From NCBI GenBank assembly GCA_963843455.1, contig CAWJKE010000008.1, positions 310,001-374,000 on the forward strand: a DNA stretch of 64,000 nucleotides, written 5' to 3'. This document shows positions 17,512 through 25,868 of this stretch, in pieces; the first letter of the stretch is position 1, and every line of letters begins with the position of its first letter. The translations under genes and the position numbers were made by a program. A model generated the notes under the pieces. It did no database searches, was not told where the DNA came from, and worked only from the letters and a program-made list of their open reading frames with translations. Source of the stretch: CAIQPS01 sp963843455. Lineage in GTDB: Bacteria; Actinomycetota; Thermoleophilia; RBG-16-64-13.

Positions 17512-18612
17512 ATGGAGAAAACGAGTGTAAGAAGATTCTTGGGTTCATTGCCACGGCGCACCCGGTGGGCGGTGGCGTTGGTGGCCGTGGCGCTGGTCGT
17601 AGTCGCCGTCACGGGTGGCCTGCTCAGCTCGACCGGCCAGGCTGCGGCGGCGGCCCAGGCAAACGTCAGCCCTGCTCAAGACGTGGCCAAGGTCCTCGGC
17701 CCGAGCGTGGTCAACATCAAGGTCGCGTGGGGACAGCAGCAGTACTCGGCCGAGGGTTCGGGCGTCATCTACCGCGCCGATGGCATGATCATCACGAACA
17801 ATCACGTGGTAAGCGACGAGAACACCGGGAATGCGGTCTCGGCCATAAAGGTCACGCTGGCAACCGGCGAACAGCTTGACGGGACTCTGGTTGGCCGCGA
17901 CCCGACGACCGAGATCGCGGTCATCAAAGTCAACGCCGGCCACGATCTGCCCGCGGCCAAGTTCGCCGGACAACTGCCGACTGTGGGCGAATACGCGGTA
18001 GCCATCGGCAGCCCCCTCGGCTACGACAACTCGGTGACTCTCGGTGTGGTCTCCGGACTCAGCCGTCAGGTCGAGGGAGCCACGGGTACCGAGGCAGTCG
18101 CTCTCAGCAACCTGATCCAGACCGACGCGCCGATAAGCCCGGGCAACTCCGGTGGTGCCTTGGCCGATGCGAGCGCACAGGTGATCGGGGTCAACGTGGC
18201 CTACGAGCCGCCGGCTCAAACCGGTGCGGTAAGCATCGGCTTCGCTATCCCGGCTACCACCGCCACCTCCGTGGCAGAACAGCTCATCAACAACGGTAGT
18301 GTGAAGCAGGCGTACCTAGGTATCGGACTGGTCGAGGTCACGCCTGAGCTTCAGCAGCAATACGGGCTGTCCCGTTCCTCCGGCGTTCTTATCGCCGAAG
18401 TGGCGCAGGGTAGCCCGGCGGAGGCGGCCGGCCTGCAGCAGGGCGACATCATCTTCAAAGCCGACGGCCAGGACGTCACCAACTCGTCCGCGCTGTATGC
18501 GATCGACCGAGACAAGAAGCCCGGTGATCAGGTCCAACTGACCATCGACCGCAACGGCCAGGAGCAGACCGTCGCTGTCACGCTCGGCGAGCGTCCGGCG
18601 AGCGCGCAGTAG
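17512..18612 (+). CDS. htrA: HtrA/DegP-type trypsin-like protease with PDZ domain, acidic triad residue Glu
   Basis: A 366-residue membrane-anchored S1C protease for quality control of envelope proteins. Seen in order: an arginine-rich N-terminus and one membrane helix (VALVAVALVVVAVTGG), the protease domain (about residues 55-240) and a C-terminal PDZ domain (about 260-355, with the carboxylate-binding YLGIGLVE). Catalytic His98 is in TNNHVVSD and Ser213 in SPGNSGGAL. The acidic triad position, normally Asp in (S/T)D(I/L)A, reads RDPTTEIAVIKV, so Glu134 replaces it. The start ATG follows CGGAGGGATCGAC. A strong hairpin follows the stop, so it is probably monocistronic. The Asp-to-Glu change may lower activity. 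Confidence 0.9.
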   Translation: MEKTSVRRFLGSLPRRTRWAVALVAVALVVVAVTGGLLSSTGQAAAAAQANVSPAQDVAKVLGPSVVNIKVAWGQQQYSAEGSGVIYRADGMIITNNHVVSDENTGNAVSAIKVTLATGEQLDGTLVGRDPTTEIAVIKVNAGHDLPAAKFAGQLPTVGEYAVAIGSPLGYDNSVTLGVVSGLSRQVEGATGTEAVALSNLIQTDAPISPGNSGGALADASAQVIGVNVAYEPPAQTGAVSIGFAIPATTATSVAEQLINNGSVKQAYLGIGLVEVTPELQQQYGLSRSSGVLIAEVAQGSPAEAAGLQQGDIIFKADGQDVTNSSALYAIDRDKKPGDQVQLTIDRNGQEQTVAVTLGERPASAQ

Positions 18613-18633
18613 TACCAGACAGGGTAGGGCCAG

Positions 18634-18672
18634 GTGGGGCCCTTCACCGGTGAGGCCGGTGGAGGGCCCCAC
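18634..18672 (+). terminator. Strong hairpin terminator after htrA
   Basis: A 17-base stem: GTGGGGCCCTTCACCGG at 18634-18650 pairs with CCGGTGGAGGGCCCCAC at 18656-18672 with a single G-T wobble and a 5-base loop. It starts 22 bases after the htrA stop. The T-tract is poor (GTGTATTC). Confidence 0.7.
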
Positions 18673-19176
18673 GTGTATTCGCCGGGGAGATTCCTCGCTC
18701 GTGCGTTACGCGAGGTCAATCTATGAACTTCGCTAGGCTGTCCGTCGGCACGCGCGAGGAAGACGACCGGTAGTAAGGCGTATGCCTCGATCCATACGGA
18801 TAATGCCTCAGGTGCTCCACGCTGGGGGTATCGTAGCGGGAGCAGACATCTTCCCATCCCTGAGCATTCGTCGCCCGATCTTCACGATGCGCGTGTGCGT
18901 GCGTGACAAGCGCGAGCAGTAAGGAAAAGCTGAAGGCCTTCATCTCGCCTTCCCGTTCCTTTCTCCTCCTCGACAGTGTATTACCCAGCGAGCCGAAGAA
19001 CTATGCTCGGGAGGTAGCACAATTGCCGCAATATCGCCGGCGGGGGAACTTCGGAAGGAATCTCCCTCGTCAGCTCCTTCGAACGGGTGGCTGCGAAGGA
19101 CCGCGTCTCGAGTGGACTACAGTCTCGGGGCCTCGCCTTCCTCCTCCGACCGAATAGCTTCTATACTTGCGTAACT
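18673..19176. other. Intergenic stretch without a supported gene
   Basis: About 500 bases between the htrA terminator and the VanW-type gene. No open frame has a binding site or family-like sequence. A TATACT hexamer at 19163 could be a -10 element for the next gene, but no -35 match is evident. Confidence 0.4.
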
Positions 19177-19224
19177 GCTTGTCTAGGCGGCAGGTTTGGA
19201 GTTCGAGTCTTTGGCCGGCTGCTC
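19177..19224 (+). other. tRNA-like 3' end remnant C
   Basis: CTGC and GCAG arms enclose TTGTCTAGGCG. They are followed by GGAGTTCGAGTC, a T-loop-like stretch with the canonical TTCGAGT, and GGCCGGCTGCTC as an acceptor-like end. No 5' half is seen. It lies immediately before the chosen start of the VanW-type gene and resembles remnants A and B. Confidence 0.35.
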
Positions 19225-19241
19225 AGGATGCGAGGCTGTTT

Positions 19242-21011
19242 GTGGAGCAAGAGACGATTCGCAAGAGGCGCCTTACGAGGACCGTCTGGTTCTGGGTCCT
19301 CGTGGGGTTCGGAACCGTGGTGCTTGCCTGCGCGCTGGCCGTGCTGGTCGATGCTCTCCTCTATACCGACGAGGTCCATGCCGGTGTTGGCGTATACGGT
19401 GTCGACCTGGGGGGCATGACGAAGGGGCAGGCAACGGCCGCTCTCTCCCGATTGGCGGACAGCGCCGGGCCCGTGACCCTCAAGAGTGGTGATAAGACCT
19501 GGTCGGTGGCCCCAGCCGACGCGGGCACGGCCATGGACGTGCAGGGTGCGGTCGTCAAGGCGATGGCGGTGACTCGCCAGGGCAACTTCTTCGAAGACGT
19601 CGTCACGCGGTTCAAGCTGTACTTCAATCGCCAGGATCTGCCGCTGAGCGGTACGGTCGACAGACCCAAGATCGAGGCCCTGCTTAGCAGCATAGGCACC
19701 GAACTGCACGTGGCTCCCGTCAACGCCGGGCTGGCCATCCGGAACAGCACGGTCGAGGTGATCGAGGGTCGGAAGGGGCAGGATGCGGACACCAGCGCTT
19801 TGGGTGACCAAATGGCGTCGCTCTTTGTGACCCTGCGCACCGCCACGCTCGACGTCCCCACCGTAGCCACGCAGCCCCCAGTGCAGGCTGAGGACAACCG
19901 GGCCGCGCAGGAGCAGGCCCAGGCCATGATCGGCGCCCCCGTCACCCTTATCAACCATGACAAACGGTGGACGATCACGCCCGAGCAGATGGCCTATTAT
20001 CTGGATTTCAGGTCGGAGGACCACAATGGAGTCCCCACCCTGGTCCCGTATATCTCCGAGGGCAAGATGGCGCTCTTCTTGGGCAGCCTGGCTCCCGAGG
20101 TGAAGATAGACCCCCGGAACGCTAGGTTCGCCAGCAATGGTGCGAACGTCCAGGTCATAGCGGGCGTGACCGGCGAGGCGCTGGACGTAACGGCGACCGC
20201 CAAAGCCGTGAATGCCACCGCGTTGAAGCCTACCGGCCGGACGGTCGCGGTGGCCGTGACCAGCACCGAACCCGCTTTCACCACGGCGGACGCCGAAGCC
20301 ACTACCTTCAATGATCAACTGTCGACCTATACCACCAAGTATCTGGGGGTACCCAACCGGCGGGTCAACGTAGCCATCACCACCAAGTACGCGACGAACG
20401 TGTTCCTGGCCCCGGGACAGTCCTACAACTTCGACAAGCAGATCGGCCCCCGGACGGCCGCGCGTGGTTACAAGCTTGCTCCCGGGATCACCGGCCCCAA
20501 CACCCTTGAGGACGTGCTCGGCGGGGGCATCTGCCAGGTCTCGACCACGATGTTCAACGCGGTCTTTTTCGCGGGGCTCAAAGTGACCGAGCGCCATAAT
20601 CACTCCATCTATATCTCTCACTACCCCAAGGGGAGAGATGCGACCGTCACCGGCGGCGGCAAGAATCTGCGTTTTGTAAACGACACCGACCACTACGTCT
20701 GGATCCGGGGGTCGTCCGATGGCATCACCACCACCATCTCCATCTACGGCACCAGCGACGGCCGCAAGGTGACCTACAGCGTCGGCAACTTCTACAATGT
20801 GAAGGGCCCGGCGACCGTCCGCGTCAAGGACCCGACGTTACCTGTGGGCGCGACCAAGGTCATCGACAGCGGTCAGACCGGCAAACAGCTAAAGACCATT
20901 CGGGTGGTGACGGCCGCCGATGGCACAGTCATTCGCAAAGATACGTGGATAAGCACCTGGCCGGCATACCCGATCCAGGTCGCCGTTGGCACCAAGCCCG
21001 TCAACTCCTAG
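19242..21011 (+). CDS. VanW/YoaR-type envelope protein with G5 domain
   Basis: A 589-residue exported or membrane-anchored protein. The N-terminus has basic residues and one hydrophobic helix (VWFWVLVGFGTVVLACALAV). Two peptidoglycan-binding-4-like domains follow (about residues 45-170 and 190-320; GVYGVDLGGMTKGQA opens the first). The VanW domain contains RRVNVAITTKYATNVFLAPG, YNFDKQIGPRTAARGYK and LGGGICQVSTTMFNAVFFAG, then ERHNHSIYISHYPKGRDAT. A C-terminal G5-like domain (about 500-580) ends the protein. Probable role: cell-wall binding or remodelling; the chemistry is unknown. GTG 19242 was chosen because GAGG lies 7 bases before and the longer TTG-started frame runs through the tRNA-like remnant. 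The glycosyltransferase gene follows after 9 bases. Confidence 0.88.
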   Translation: MEQETIRKRRLTRTVWFWVLVGFGTVVLACALAVLVDALLYTDEVHAGVGVYGVDLGGMTKGQATAALSRLADSAGPVTLKSGDKTWSVAPADAGTAMDVQGAVVKAMAVTRQGNFFEDVVTRFKLYFNRQDLPLSGTVDRPKIEALLSSIGTELHVAPVNAGLAIRNSTVEVIEGRKGQDADTSALGDQMASLFVTLRTATLDVPTVATQPPVQAEDNRAAQEQAQAMIGAPVTLINHDKRWTITPEQMAYYLDFRSEDHNGVPTLVPYISEGKMALFLGSLAPEVKIDPRNARFASNGANVQVIAGVTGEALDVTATAKAVNATALKPTGRTVAVAVTSTEPAFTTADAEATTFNDQLSTYTTKYLGVPNRRVNVAITTKYATNVFLAPGQSYNFDKQIGPRTAARGYKLAPGITGPNTLEDVLGGGICQVSTTMFNAVFFAGLKVTERHNHSIYISHYPKGRDATVTGGGKNLRFVNDTDHYVWIRGSSDGITTTISIYGTSDGRKVTYSVGNFYNVKGPATVRVKDPTLPVGATKVIDSGQTGKQLKTIRVVTAADGTVIRKDTWISTWPAYPIQVAVGTKPVNS

Positions 21012-21020
21012 AGGAGTGCC

Positions 21021-22169
21021 ATGAACATAGGTCTTATCTGCTGCTGGTGCGACATGAGGATCTATCCCATCTACTCTGCCAGCCTACGAAACTCACTTGA
21101 AGCCTTGACCGGTAGCAAGGTGGGGGTCATAACCACGGACTGTTTCTGTTTTGAGCGCACCCGCGCGGTCAATGGCGATTACGACTACATTAACTTGAGA
21201 TACGTTGGCCGCCAGTTATCGAAGCACCGGGCAAAAAACAGCCTGAAACTTTGGATGTATCCTCGATTCGAACGTCGCAGGGGGAGACTCTTTGCTTCTC
21301 GTGCGGACGACTTTGACGTCGTTGATTTTCAGCAGTCGTCGTACGCCTTCGGATACGAGGCGCTCGAGTCATTTCTGCGCGCGGGTTCGAAAGCAAAGAA
21401 GATCGTTACCATCCACAAGTTCGACGCGATCCAAAGGGAGAGACCAGAGCTAAACCTCATCTATAACCAGGCGGACGGCGTCATCGTCTTCAGCAAGCAT
21501 ATGAAGGAAGGGTTGATCAAGGACGGGGTCGACGCCGACAGGATCGCGGTGGTGTATCACGGCACAGCTCTGCCGGCTGCATTGGGCGTGCCCAAAGAGC
21601 AAGCGATATATTTCTGCGGTTCCCCTATTCCCGGGATTAAAGGTTTTGAGCAAACGACGGTCGCTCTGAGGATGCTGCGAGAAGAGGGGATCGATCTGAG
21701 CGTCAAGGTGTATGGCTTCTTTTCGGCTGCAGACAAGGACTACGCTCTTGACCTGGCCCGCGCGGAGGGAGTTGACGATCTGCTGAAGTGGCAGAGCTTC
21801 CGGAATGAGGGGGAGCTGACCGAGGAGTACCAGAAGAGCCTTTTCTGCTTAATCCCCAACACCGGGTATGCGGGCTATTTCCCGGCCGCATACGCGATGG
21901 GAAACGGCGTTCCGATCATCGCGACCGATATCCTCGGCCATTCGGAATACGTCGATGGCGCGGGCATCATGGTCCCGCCTGGGTCGCCTGAGCACCTGGT
22001 GTCGGCCATCAAGACGATCCTGAGTGACGATGCCCTTCGAGAGGAACTCGGAGCAAACGGTAGAAAACGGGCGGAAGATACGTTGAGCTGGGAGACGGTG
22101 GCGGTCGAGACACTGAAAGTCTTCCGGGCCGCCGTGCATGGGAAAGCAGTCGCGGCTGGCACTGTGTGA
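21021..22169 (+). CDS. Glycosyltransferase, GT4/GT1-like fold (GT-B)
   Basis: A 382-residue GT-B glycosyltransferase. The N-terminal half carries a Rossmann-like start (MNIGLICCWCDMRIYPIY) and FDVVDFQQSSYAFGYEALES. The C-terminal half carries the nucleotide-sugar region: IYFCGSPIPGIKGFEQT, CLIPNTGYAGYFPAAYAMGN, then GVPIIATDILGHSEYVDGAG, with a downstream DALREELGANGRKRAEDTLSWE tail typical of GT4 enzymes. The usual EPFGxxxxEA motif is replaced by the AGYFPAAYA segment, so the donor is uncertain. GAGGAG sits before the ATG, and only 9 bases separate it from the VanW-type gene. The pair probably works on cell-surface polysaccharide (inference). Confidence 0.8.
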   Translation: MNIGLICCWCDMRIYPIYSASLRNSLEALTGSKVGVITTDCFCFERTRAVNGDYDYINLRYVGRQLSKHRAKNSLKLWMYPRFERRRGRLFASRADDFDVVDFQQSSYAFGYEALESFLRAGSKAKKIVTIHKFDAIQRERPELNLIYNQADGVIVFSKHMKEGLIKDGVDADRIAVVYHGTALPAALGVPKEQAIYFCGSPIPGIKGFEQTTVALRMLREEGIDLSVKVYGFFSAADKDYALDLARAEGVDDLLKWQSFRNEGELTEEYQKSLFCLIPNTGYAGYFPAAYAMGNGVPIIATDILGHSEYVDGAGIMVPPGSPEHLVSAIKTILSDDALREELGANGRKRAEDTLSWETVAVETLKVFRAAVHGKAVAAGTV

Positions 22170-22214
22170 CCGGGGTTCCCGGGCCGGCGCTGCCACGCTA
22201 TACTCTCCCACTCA

Positions 22215-23363
22215 ATGAACTGGTTGGACGGATTGATAGGAATCAAGCGGGGTCTCGCGCTCGTCCTGACAGCGTCGGTCCTTCTCCTCACCCTCTCCGG
22301 TATCGCGCAGGCGTGGACACCGGCCATCGATAAGGCCCAGAGCCAAGCGGAGGCGGTGCAAAGACTCATCGATCAGCTGGACGAAGAGCTGAGCGCCGCC
22401 GATGAGGAATACGTCTACGCCGCCCAGCAGCTCGAGGACACCCAGGCCGCCATCAAGAAGACCCAGAAGCTCTTGACGAAGTCGGAGAGCGACCTCACGA
22501 TCATCCAGGATCGACTCAACCGTCGCGTGGTGGAGATCTACAAGAGCGGAGATCTCACCATGCTCTCAGTGCTGCTCGACGCCAGCAGCTTCACCGATCT
22601 GATCGACCGCTACGATCAACTCCAACGCCTCAGCAAGCAGGACGCGGATCTTCTCGCGCAGGTCCAGGACTACAAGACCCAGGTGGCCGACCGCAAAGCT
22701 CAGCTCGACAGCCAGCAGAAGCAGGAGCAGATCGACGTCCAGATGACCGCGTCGGCCAGGGACAAGGTCACCGCCCAGCTCGCGAAGCAGAAGACGGCGC
22801 TCAAAGGCAAGGAAGCCCTGATCGCCAAGCTCAAGAAGGCCGAGGCGGTGCGCCAGGCGGCCCTTGTGGCGGCGGCCAAGAAGGCTGCGGCGGAGGCGGC
22901 GCGCAAGGCCGCGGCCGCGAAGGCGGCGAGAGAGGCGGCGGCCCGGGCCGCCAAGAACAAGAAGACCGCCCCCACCACGGGGAGCTCAGGCGGGGCCACC
23001 GCGGGATCCTACGACGCCGACCGATCGGCCCAGGTGGTCCAGATCGCCCTGCAGTACACCGGCGTGCCCTACGTGTGGGGCGGGTCCAGCCCCAGCGGGT
23101 TCGATTGTTCGGGCCTAATGAAGTACGCCTACGCCAAGATCGGGGTCTATCTGCCGCACTCCAGCGCCATGCAGTACGGCTACGGGACGTACGTGCCAAG
23201 GGACCAACTGAAACCGGGCGACCTCGTCTTCTTCTACTCGCCGATCCATCATGTGGGGATGTACATCGGGAACGGCCAGATGGTTAACGCCACCGGCGAT
23301 CACGTCCAGGTCGGGACGGTGTGGAAGACCAGCTACTATGGGGCGCGCCGCATCCTGAACTAG
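22215..23363 (+). CDS. NlpC/P60 peptidoglycan endopeptidase with coiled coil (paralogue 1)
   Basis: A 382-residue secreted hydrolase. After a signal peptide ending near AQAWTPAIDK comes a long coiled coil (about residues 40-220) of the type that regulates RipA/CwlO-like enzymes. An Ala/Lys-rich low-complexity linker follows (about 210-245), then the NlpC/P60 domain (about 265-382). Catalytic Cys298 is in SGFDCSGLMKYAY; the His residues are in SPIHHVGMYIGNG and the final ATGDHVQVG. It cleaves stem peptides between D-Glu and the diamino acid (family knowledge). A TATACT at 22199 may be its -10 box, with no room for a long leader. It is closely related to the protein at 56384-57415. Confidence 0.92.
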   Translation: MNWLDGLIGIKRGLALVLTASVLLLTLSGIAQAWTPAIDKAQSQAEAVQRLIDQLDEELSAADEEYVYAAQQLEDTQAAIKKTQKLLTKSESDLTIIQDRLNRRVVEIYKSGDLTMLSVLLDASSFTDLIDRYDQLQRLSKQDADLLAQVQDYKTQVADRKAQLDSQQKQEQIDVQMTASARDKVTAQLAKQKTALKGKEALIAKLKKAEAVRQAALVAAAKKAAAEAARKAAAAKAAREAAARAAKNKKTAPTTGSSGGATAGSYDADRSAQVVQIALQYTGVPYVWGGSSPSGFDCSGLMKYAYAKIGVYLPHSSAMQYGYGTYVPRDQLKPGDLVFFYSPIHHVGMYIGNGQMVNATGDHVQVGTVWKTSYYGARRILN

Positions 23364-23387
23364 CATGCCGGGGCGCCGGGCCCGCGC

Positions 23388-23795
23388 CTACCGCGCCGCC
23401 TTCACTGCCACGACCGGGCACGGAGCGGTCAGCAGGATCTCCTGCCCGTCACTGCCCATGAGCAGTTTCCCGACCCGCGATTGCTCGCGTATGCCGATGG
23501 CGAGCAAGTCGGCCTCCTCCTCCGTGACCACCTGCGCGAGATCTTCGGCGGGGGTGAGGCCGCGAATGAGCCGGCGGGTGGTGTGGGGGATGCCGGCGTC
23601 GCTGAGGCGCTTCTCGATGGCATCCAGTTCTTTGCGGTAGGTGAGCACTTCCTCCTGCTCTGCGTCCATGCCGCCGCCGCCCCTGATGGAGTGCGTCACC
23701 ACGATGTGAGTGTCGCCGCGCTCGGCCTGGCGGATGGCCCAGTCGAGCGCCGCTTTGCTCTCGTCCGTCATCACATAGCCGACCACGATCTTCAT
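23388..23795 (-). CDS. Universal stress protein (UspA family)
   Basis: A 135-residue single-domain USP. It begins MKIVVGYVMTDESKAALDWA, the usual first strand and helix, and ends with the ATP-binding loop region IGIREQSRVGKLLMGSDGQE and TAPCPVVAVKAA. The GxxGx9GS pattern of ATP-binding USPs is only partly kept, as the first glycine is replaced in REQSRVGKLLMGS, so nucleotide binding is uncertain. ATG 23795 follows AAGGAG; an upstream extension to 23945 does not fit the family. It lies 56 bases downstream of the membrane protein gene on the same strand, so the two may be co-transcribed. It meets the NlpC/P60 gene tail to tail. Confidence 0.9.
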   Translation of the reverse strand: MKIVVGYVMTDESKAALDWAIRQAERGDTHIVVTHSIRGGGGMDAEQEEVLTYRKELDAIEKRLSDAGIPHTTRRLIRGLTPAEDLAQVVTEEEADLLAIGIREQSRVGKLLMGSDGQEILLTAPCPVVAVKAAR

Positions 23796-23851
23796 CTCTG
23801 CTCCTTGGTTGAGTCCGGTACAGTAACTATACCATTTTGTTGAGCTGCCGC

Positions 23852-24577
23852 TCAGCCGGTCGCGATATTGATCGCCCGGGCTACGAGCATAGCTATCGTC
23901 GCCAGCGACATGATCGCCTCGACCCCCATAACCAGTTTGGCCCACCTGGAATACGGCATGGCGTCGGTGGGTGAGAAGGCGGTGGCTGTGGTGAGCGAGA
24001 CGAACAGATAGTCCGGAAACATCGGCTTCCAGTCTGCGGGCGCCAGCCCCTGCTGATCCTGCTGCTGCTGAGGGAAGACCAGGTCGGGATAATCCGGCTC
24101 TCCCTTGGCGCGAGCTTCAGGCCCGTTGCCGTCGAGCTCCCAGAGGATGAGCGCGAACACCGCGAGGTTGACCACCCAAAAGATGATCCCGGTGAGGAAC
24201 AGGCGTCCGGGGGTGAGGTGGGTCCCCACGAAGACGCTGCGGACAAGGAGGACGAGGACCACGAAGCTCGCGATCACCAGGACCGCGGTGAGCCCCAGAG
24301 AGACTATCCGCAGGGCGCGCGGGGGCTCCCGTCGTGAGGGTAGGTAGATGACCAGCGAGGCGACAAGAAGGATGCCCGCGACCACCGGATAGATCCACAC
24401 GGGGCGCACCGAGAGGTTGGCCGCGACCCAGGTCTGCCCGCCGATGATGATGACCGCAGCCAGAAAGGCCGGCCAGCGGTGCTCGGGCCTGGTCGGCTGT
24501 CGCCATGACGGTCGGAACTCTCCCCGGGCTGGTTGGCTGCCCGGGGCGTGGTCGCTCAGCTTGCTCTTGTCGTTCAC
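23852..24577 (-). CDS. Integral membrane protein with DUF1345/ion-channel-like end
   Basis: A 241-residue protein with a polar 30-residue N-terminus and about six hydrophobic helices (WPAFLAAVIIIGGQTW, VWIYPVVAGILLVASLVIYL, IVSLGLTAVLVIASFVVLVL, LFLTGIIFWVVNLAVFALIL, and two near the C-terminus). A soluble loop between the fourth and fifth helices is Gln- and Asp-rich. The last part (PDYLFVSLTTATAFSPTDAM followed by a hydrophobic helix) resembles a pore-loop region seen in DUF1345 and two-helix ion-channel proteins. That relation is suggestive only. Start GTG 24577 has a weak purine-rich site. Confidence 0.65.
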   Translation of the reverse strand: MNDKSKLSDHAPGSQPARGEFRPSWRQPTRPEHRWPAFLAAVIIIGGQTWVAANLSVRPVWIYPVVAGILLVASLVIYLPSRREPPRALRIVSLGLTAVLVIASFVVLVLLVRSVFVGTHLTPGRLFLTGIIFWVVNLAVFALILWELDGNGPEARAKGEPDYPDLVFPQQQQDQQGLAPADWKPMFPDYLFVSLTTATAFSPTDAMPYSRWAKLVMGVEAIMSLATIAMLVARAINIATG

Positions 24578-24715
24578 CAGGTCGCTTCCCCTCCTAGCGA
24601 GCGCGTTGCACGGTCATGATCCGAACATCACGCTAGAAGAAGCAGGAGTCGCTGTCAAACCGGGACCACGCCGTGACAGTCCACGGACAGGCTGGGAAGG
24701 GGAGCGCCGGTAGCC

Positions 24716-25798
24716 TTAGGTCGACTCCCTCATGGCTTGGACCTCCAACGCCCCCTTGATCTTCTCGAGGGCCATGGCCTCGATCTGGCGAATGCGCTCG
24801 CGGCTGACATTGAAACGGGCGCTGACCTCAGCCAGTGTCCGCGGATGCTCGCCCTTGAAGCCAAAGCGGAGTTCCACCACCTTGCGCTCCCGCTCGTCCA
24901 TGGCCGCTAGGACTTTGGCCAGGCTCTCCTTGGCGATGATACCGGACACCACGTCGGCCGGATCGGGCGTGCTCTGGTTCTGGACGAAGTCGCCCAGTTC
25001 CGCGTCCCCTTCGTCGCCGATGGGAGTCTGGAGGGAGGTGGTGCGCCGGGCGATTCTGCGTATCTCCGGCACTTCGCGGGGCTCGATGCCCAGTTCGGCG
25101 GCCAGCTCGTCGTCGCTCGGTTCTTTGCCGGTCTCCTGAAGCAGCTTCCGCTCGGTGCGGACCATCTTGTTGATCTTCTCGATCATGTGCACCGGGATGC
25201 GGATGTTGCGGTCCTGGTTGGCGATGGCCCGAGTGATGGCCTGCCGGATCCACCAGGTGGCGTAGGTGGAGAACTTGTAGCCCTTGCGGTAGTCGAACTT
25301 CTCCACCGCGTGCATGAGGCCGGTGTTGCCCTCCTGGATGAGGTCGAGCAGGTCCATGTCCTGGGCGAAGTAGTTCTTGGCGATGGAGATGACCAGGCGC
25401 AGGTTGGACCGGACCATGTGATCCTTGGCCCGCTTATCGCCCATCTCGATGCGCTTGGCCAGCTCGATCTCCTCGTTCTTGGTGAGAAGAGGGGTCTTCC
25501 CGGCTTCTTTCAAGTAGAGTCGAAGGGGGTCGTTGGTCACCGTCTGTATCGACAGATCGAGAGTGGGCTCGATGGCATCCAGGACACCCTGGCTCACCGG
25601 GCTCTGCTCGTAGATCTCGATGGACTGATCGAAGAGCTGCGAGTACAGATCTTCGATCTCCTCCACGGTCATGTCGTACTCTTCCACCAGCGCCATGATC
25701 TCTTCGCTGGTGACGTAGCCCCGCTCCTGACCGACTTGCAGGAGACCTTGGACGTCGGCGATCGAGCGGACGTCCTGTTGTAGGTCAAGGATGGTCAT
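24716..25798 (-). CDS. rpoD: Primary RNA polymerase sigma factor (sigma-70, RpoD/SigA)
   Basis: A 360-residue group 1 or 2 sigma factor directing RNA polymerase to -35/-10 promoters. The order of regions is normal: a short 1.1-like N-terminus (VTSEEIMALVEEYDMTVEEI), region 1.2 (TNDPLRLYLKEAGKTPLLT), region 2 with FSTYATWWIRQAITRAIANQ for core binding and -10 melting, region 3 (IPVHMIEKINKMVRTERKLL) and region 4.2 with the -35 helix-turn-helix VSARFNVSRERIRQIEAMAL. Region 1.1 is short and there is no long non-conserved insertion, as in many actinobacteria. ATG 25798 has GGAG at a good distance; the longer frame to 26083 reads through the terminator and the neighbouring gene. Confidence 0.95.
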   Translation of the reverse strand: MTILDLQQDVRSIADVQGLLQVGQERGYVTSEEIMALVEEYDMTVEEIEDLYSQLFDQSIEIYEQSPVSQGVLDAIEPTLDLSIQTVTNDPLRLYLKEAGKTPLLTKNEEIELAKRIEMGDKRAKDHMVRSNLRLVISIAKNYFAQDMDLLDLIQEGNTGLMHAVEKFDYRKGYKFSTYATWWIRQAITRAIANQDRNIRIPVHMIEKINKMVRTERKLLQETGKEPSDDELAAELGIEPREVPEIRRIARRTTSLQTPIGDEGDAELGDFVQNQSTPDPADVVSGIIAKESLAKVLAAMDERERKVVELRFGFKGEHPRTLAEVSARFNVSRERIRQIEAMALEKIKGALEVQAMREST

Positions 25799-25814
25799 TG
25801 CATCTCCAAGGACA

Positions 25815-25846
25815 CAGAAACGCCGGCCGAGAGGCCGGCGTTTCTG
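25815..25846 (-). terminator. Hairpin terminator between the RRM gene and rpoD
   Basis: A perfect 14-base inverted repeat: CAGAAACGCCGGCC at 25815-25828, a 4-base loop, and GGCCGGCGTTTCTG at 25833-25846. It lies 22 bases after the stop of the RRM gene and 16 bases before the rpoD start on the same strand, so it could also attenuate rpoD read-through. Confidence 0.75.
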
Positions 25847-25868
25847 AAGTGTCGGTTGTGGACGACTC

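Noticed and set aside
19161..20693. 510-codon minus-strand frame over the VanW-type gene
   Set aside because: The plus strand carries clear VanW and G5 motifs; the antisense frame is Gly/Arg/His-rich without motifs.
22864..23118. Arg/Pro-rich plus-strand frame in the NlpC/P60 linker
   Set aside because: It is a frame-shifted reading of the Ala/Lys repeat region.
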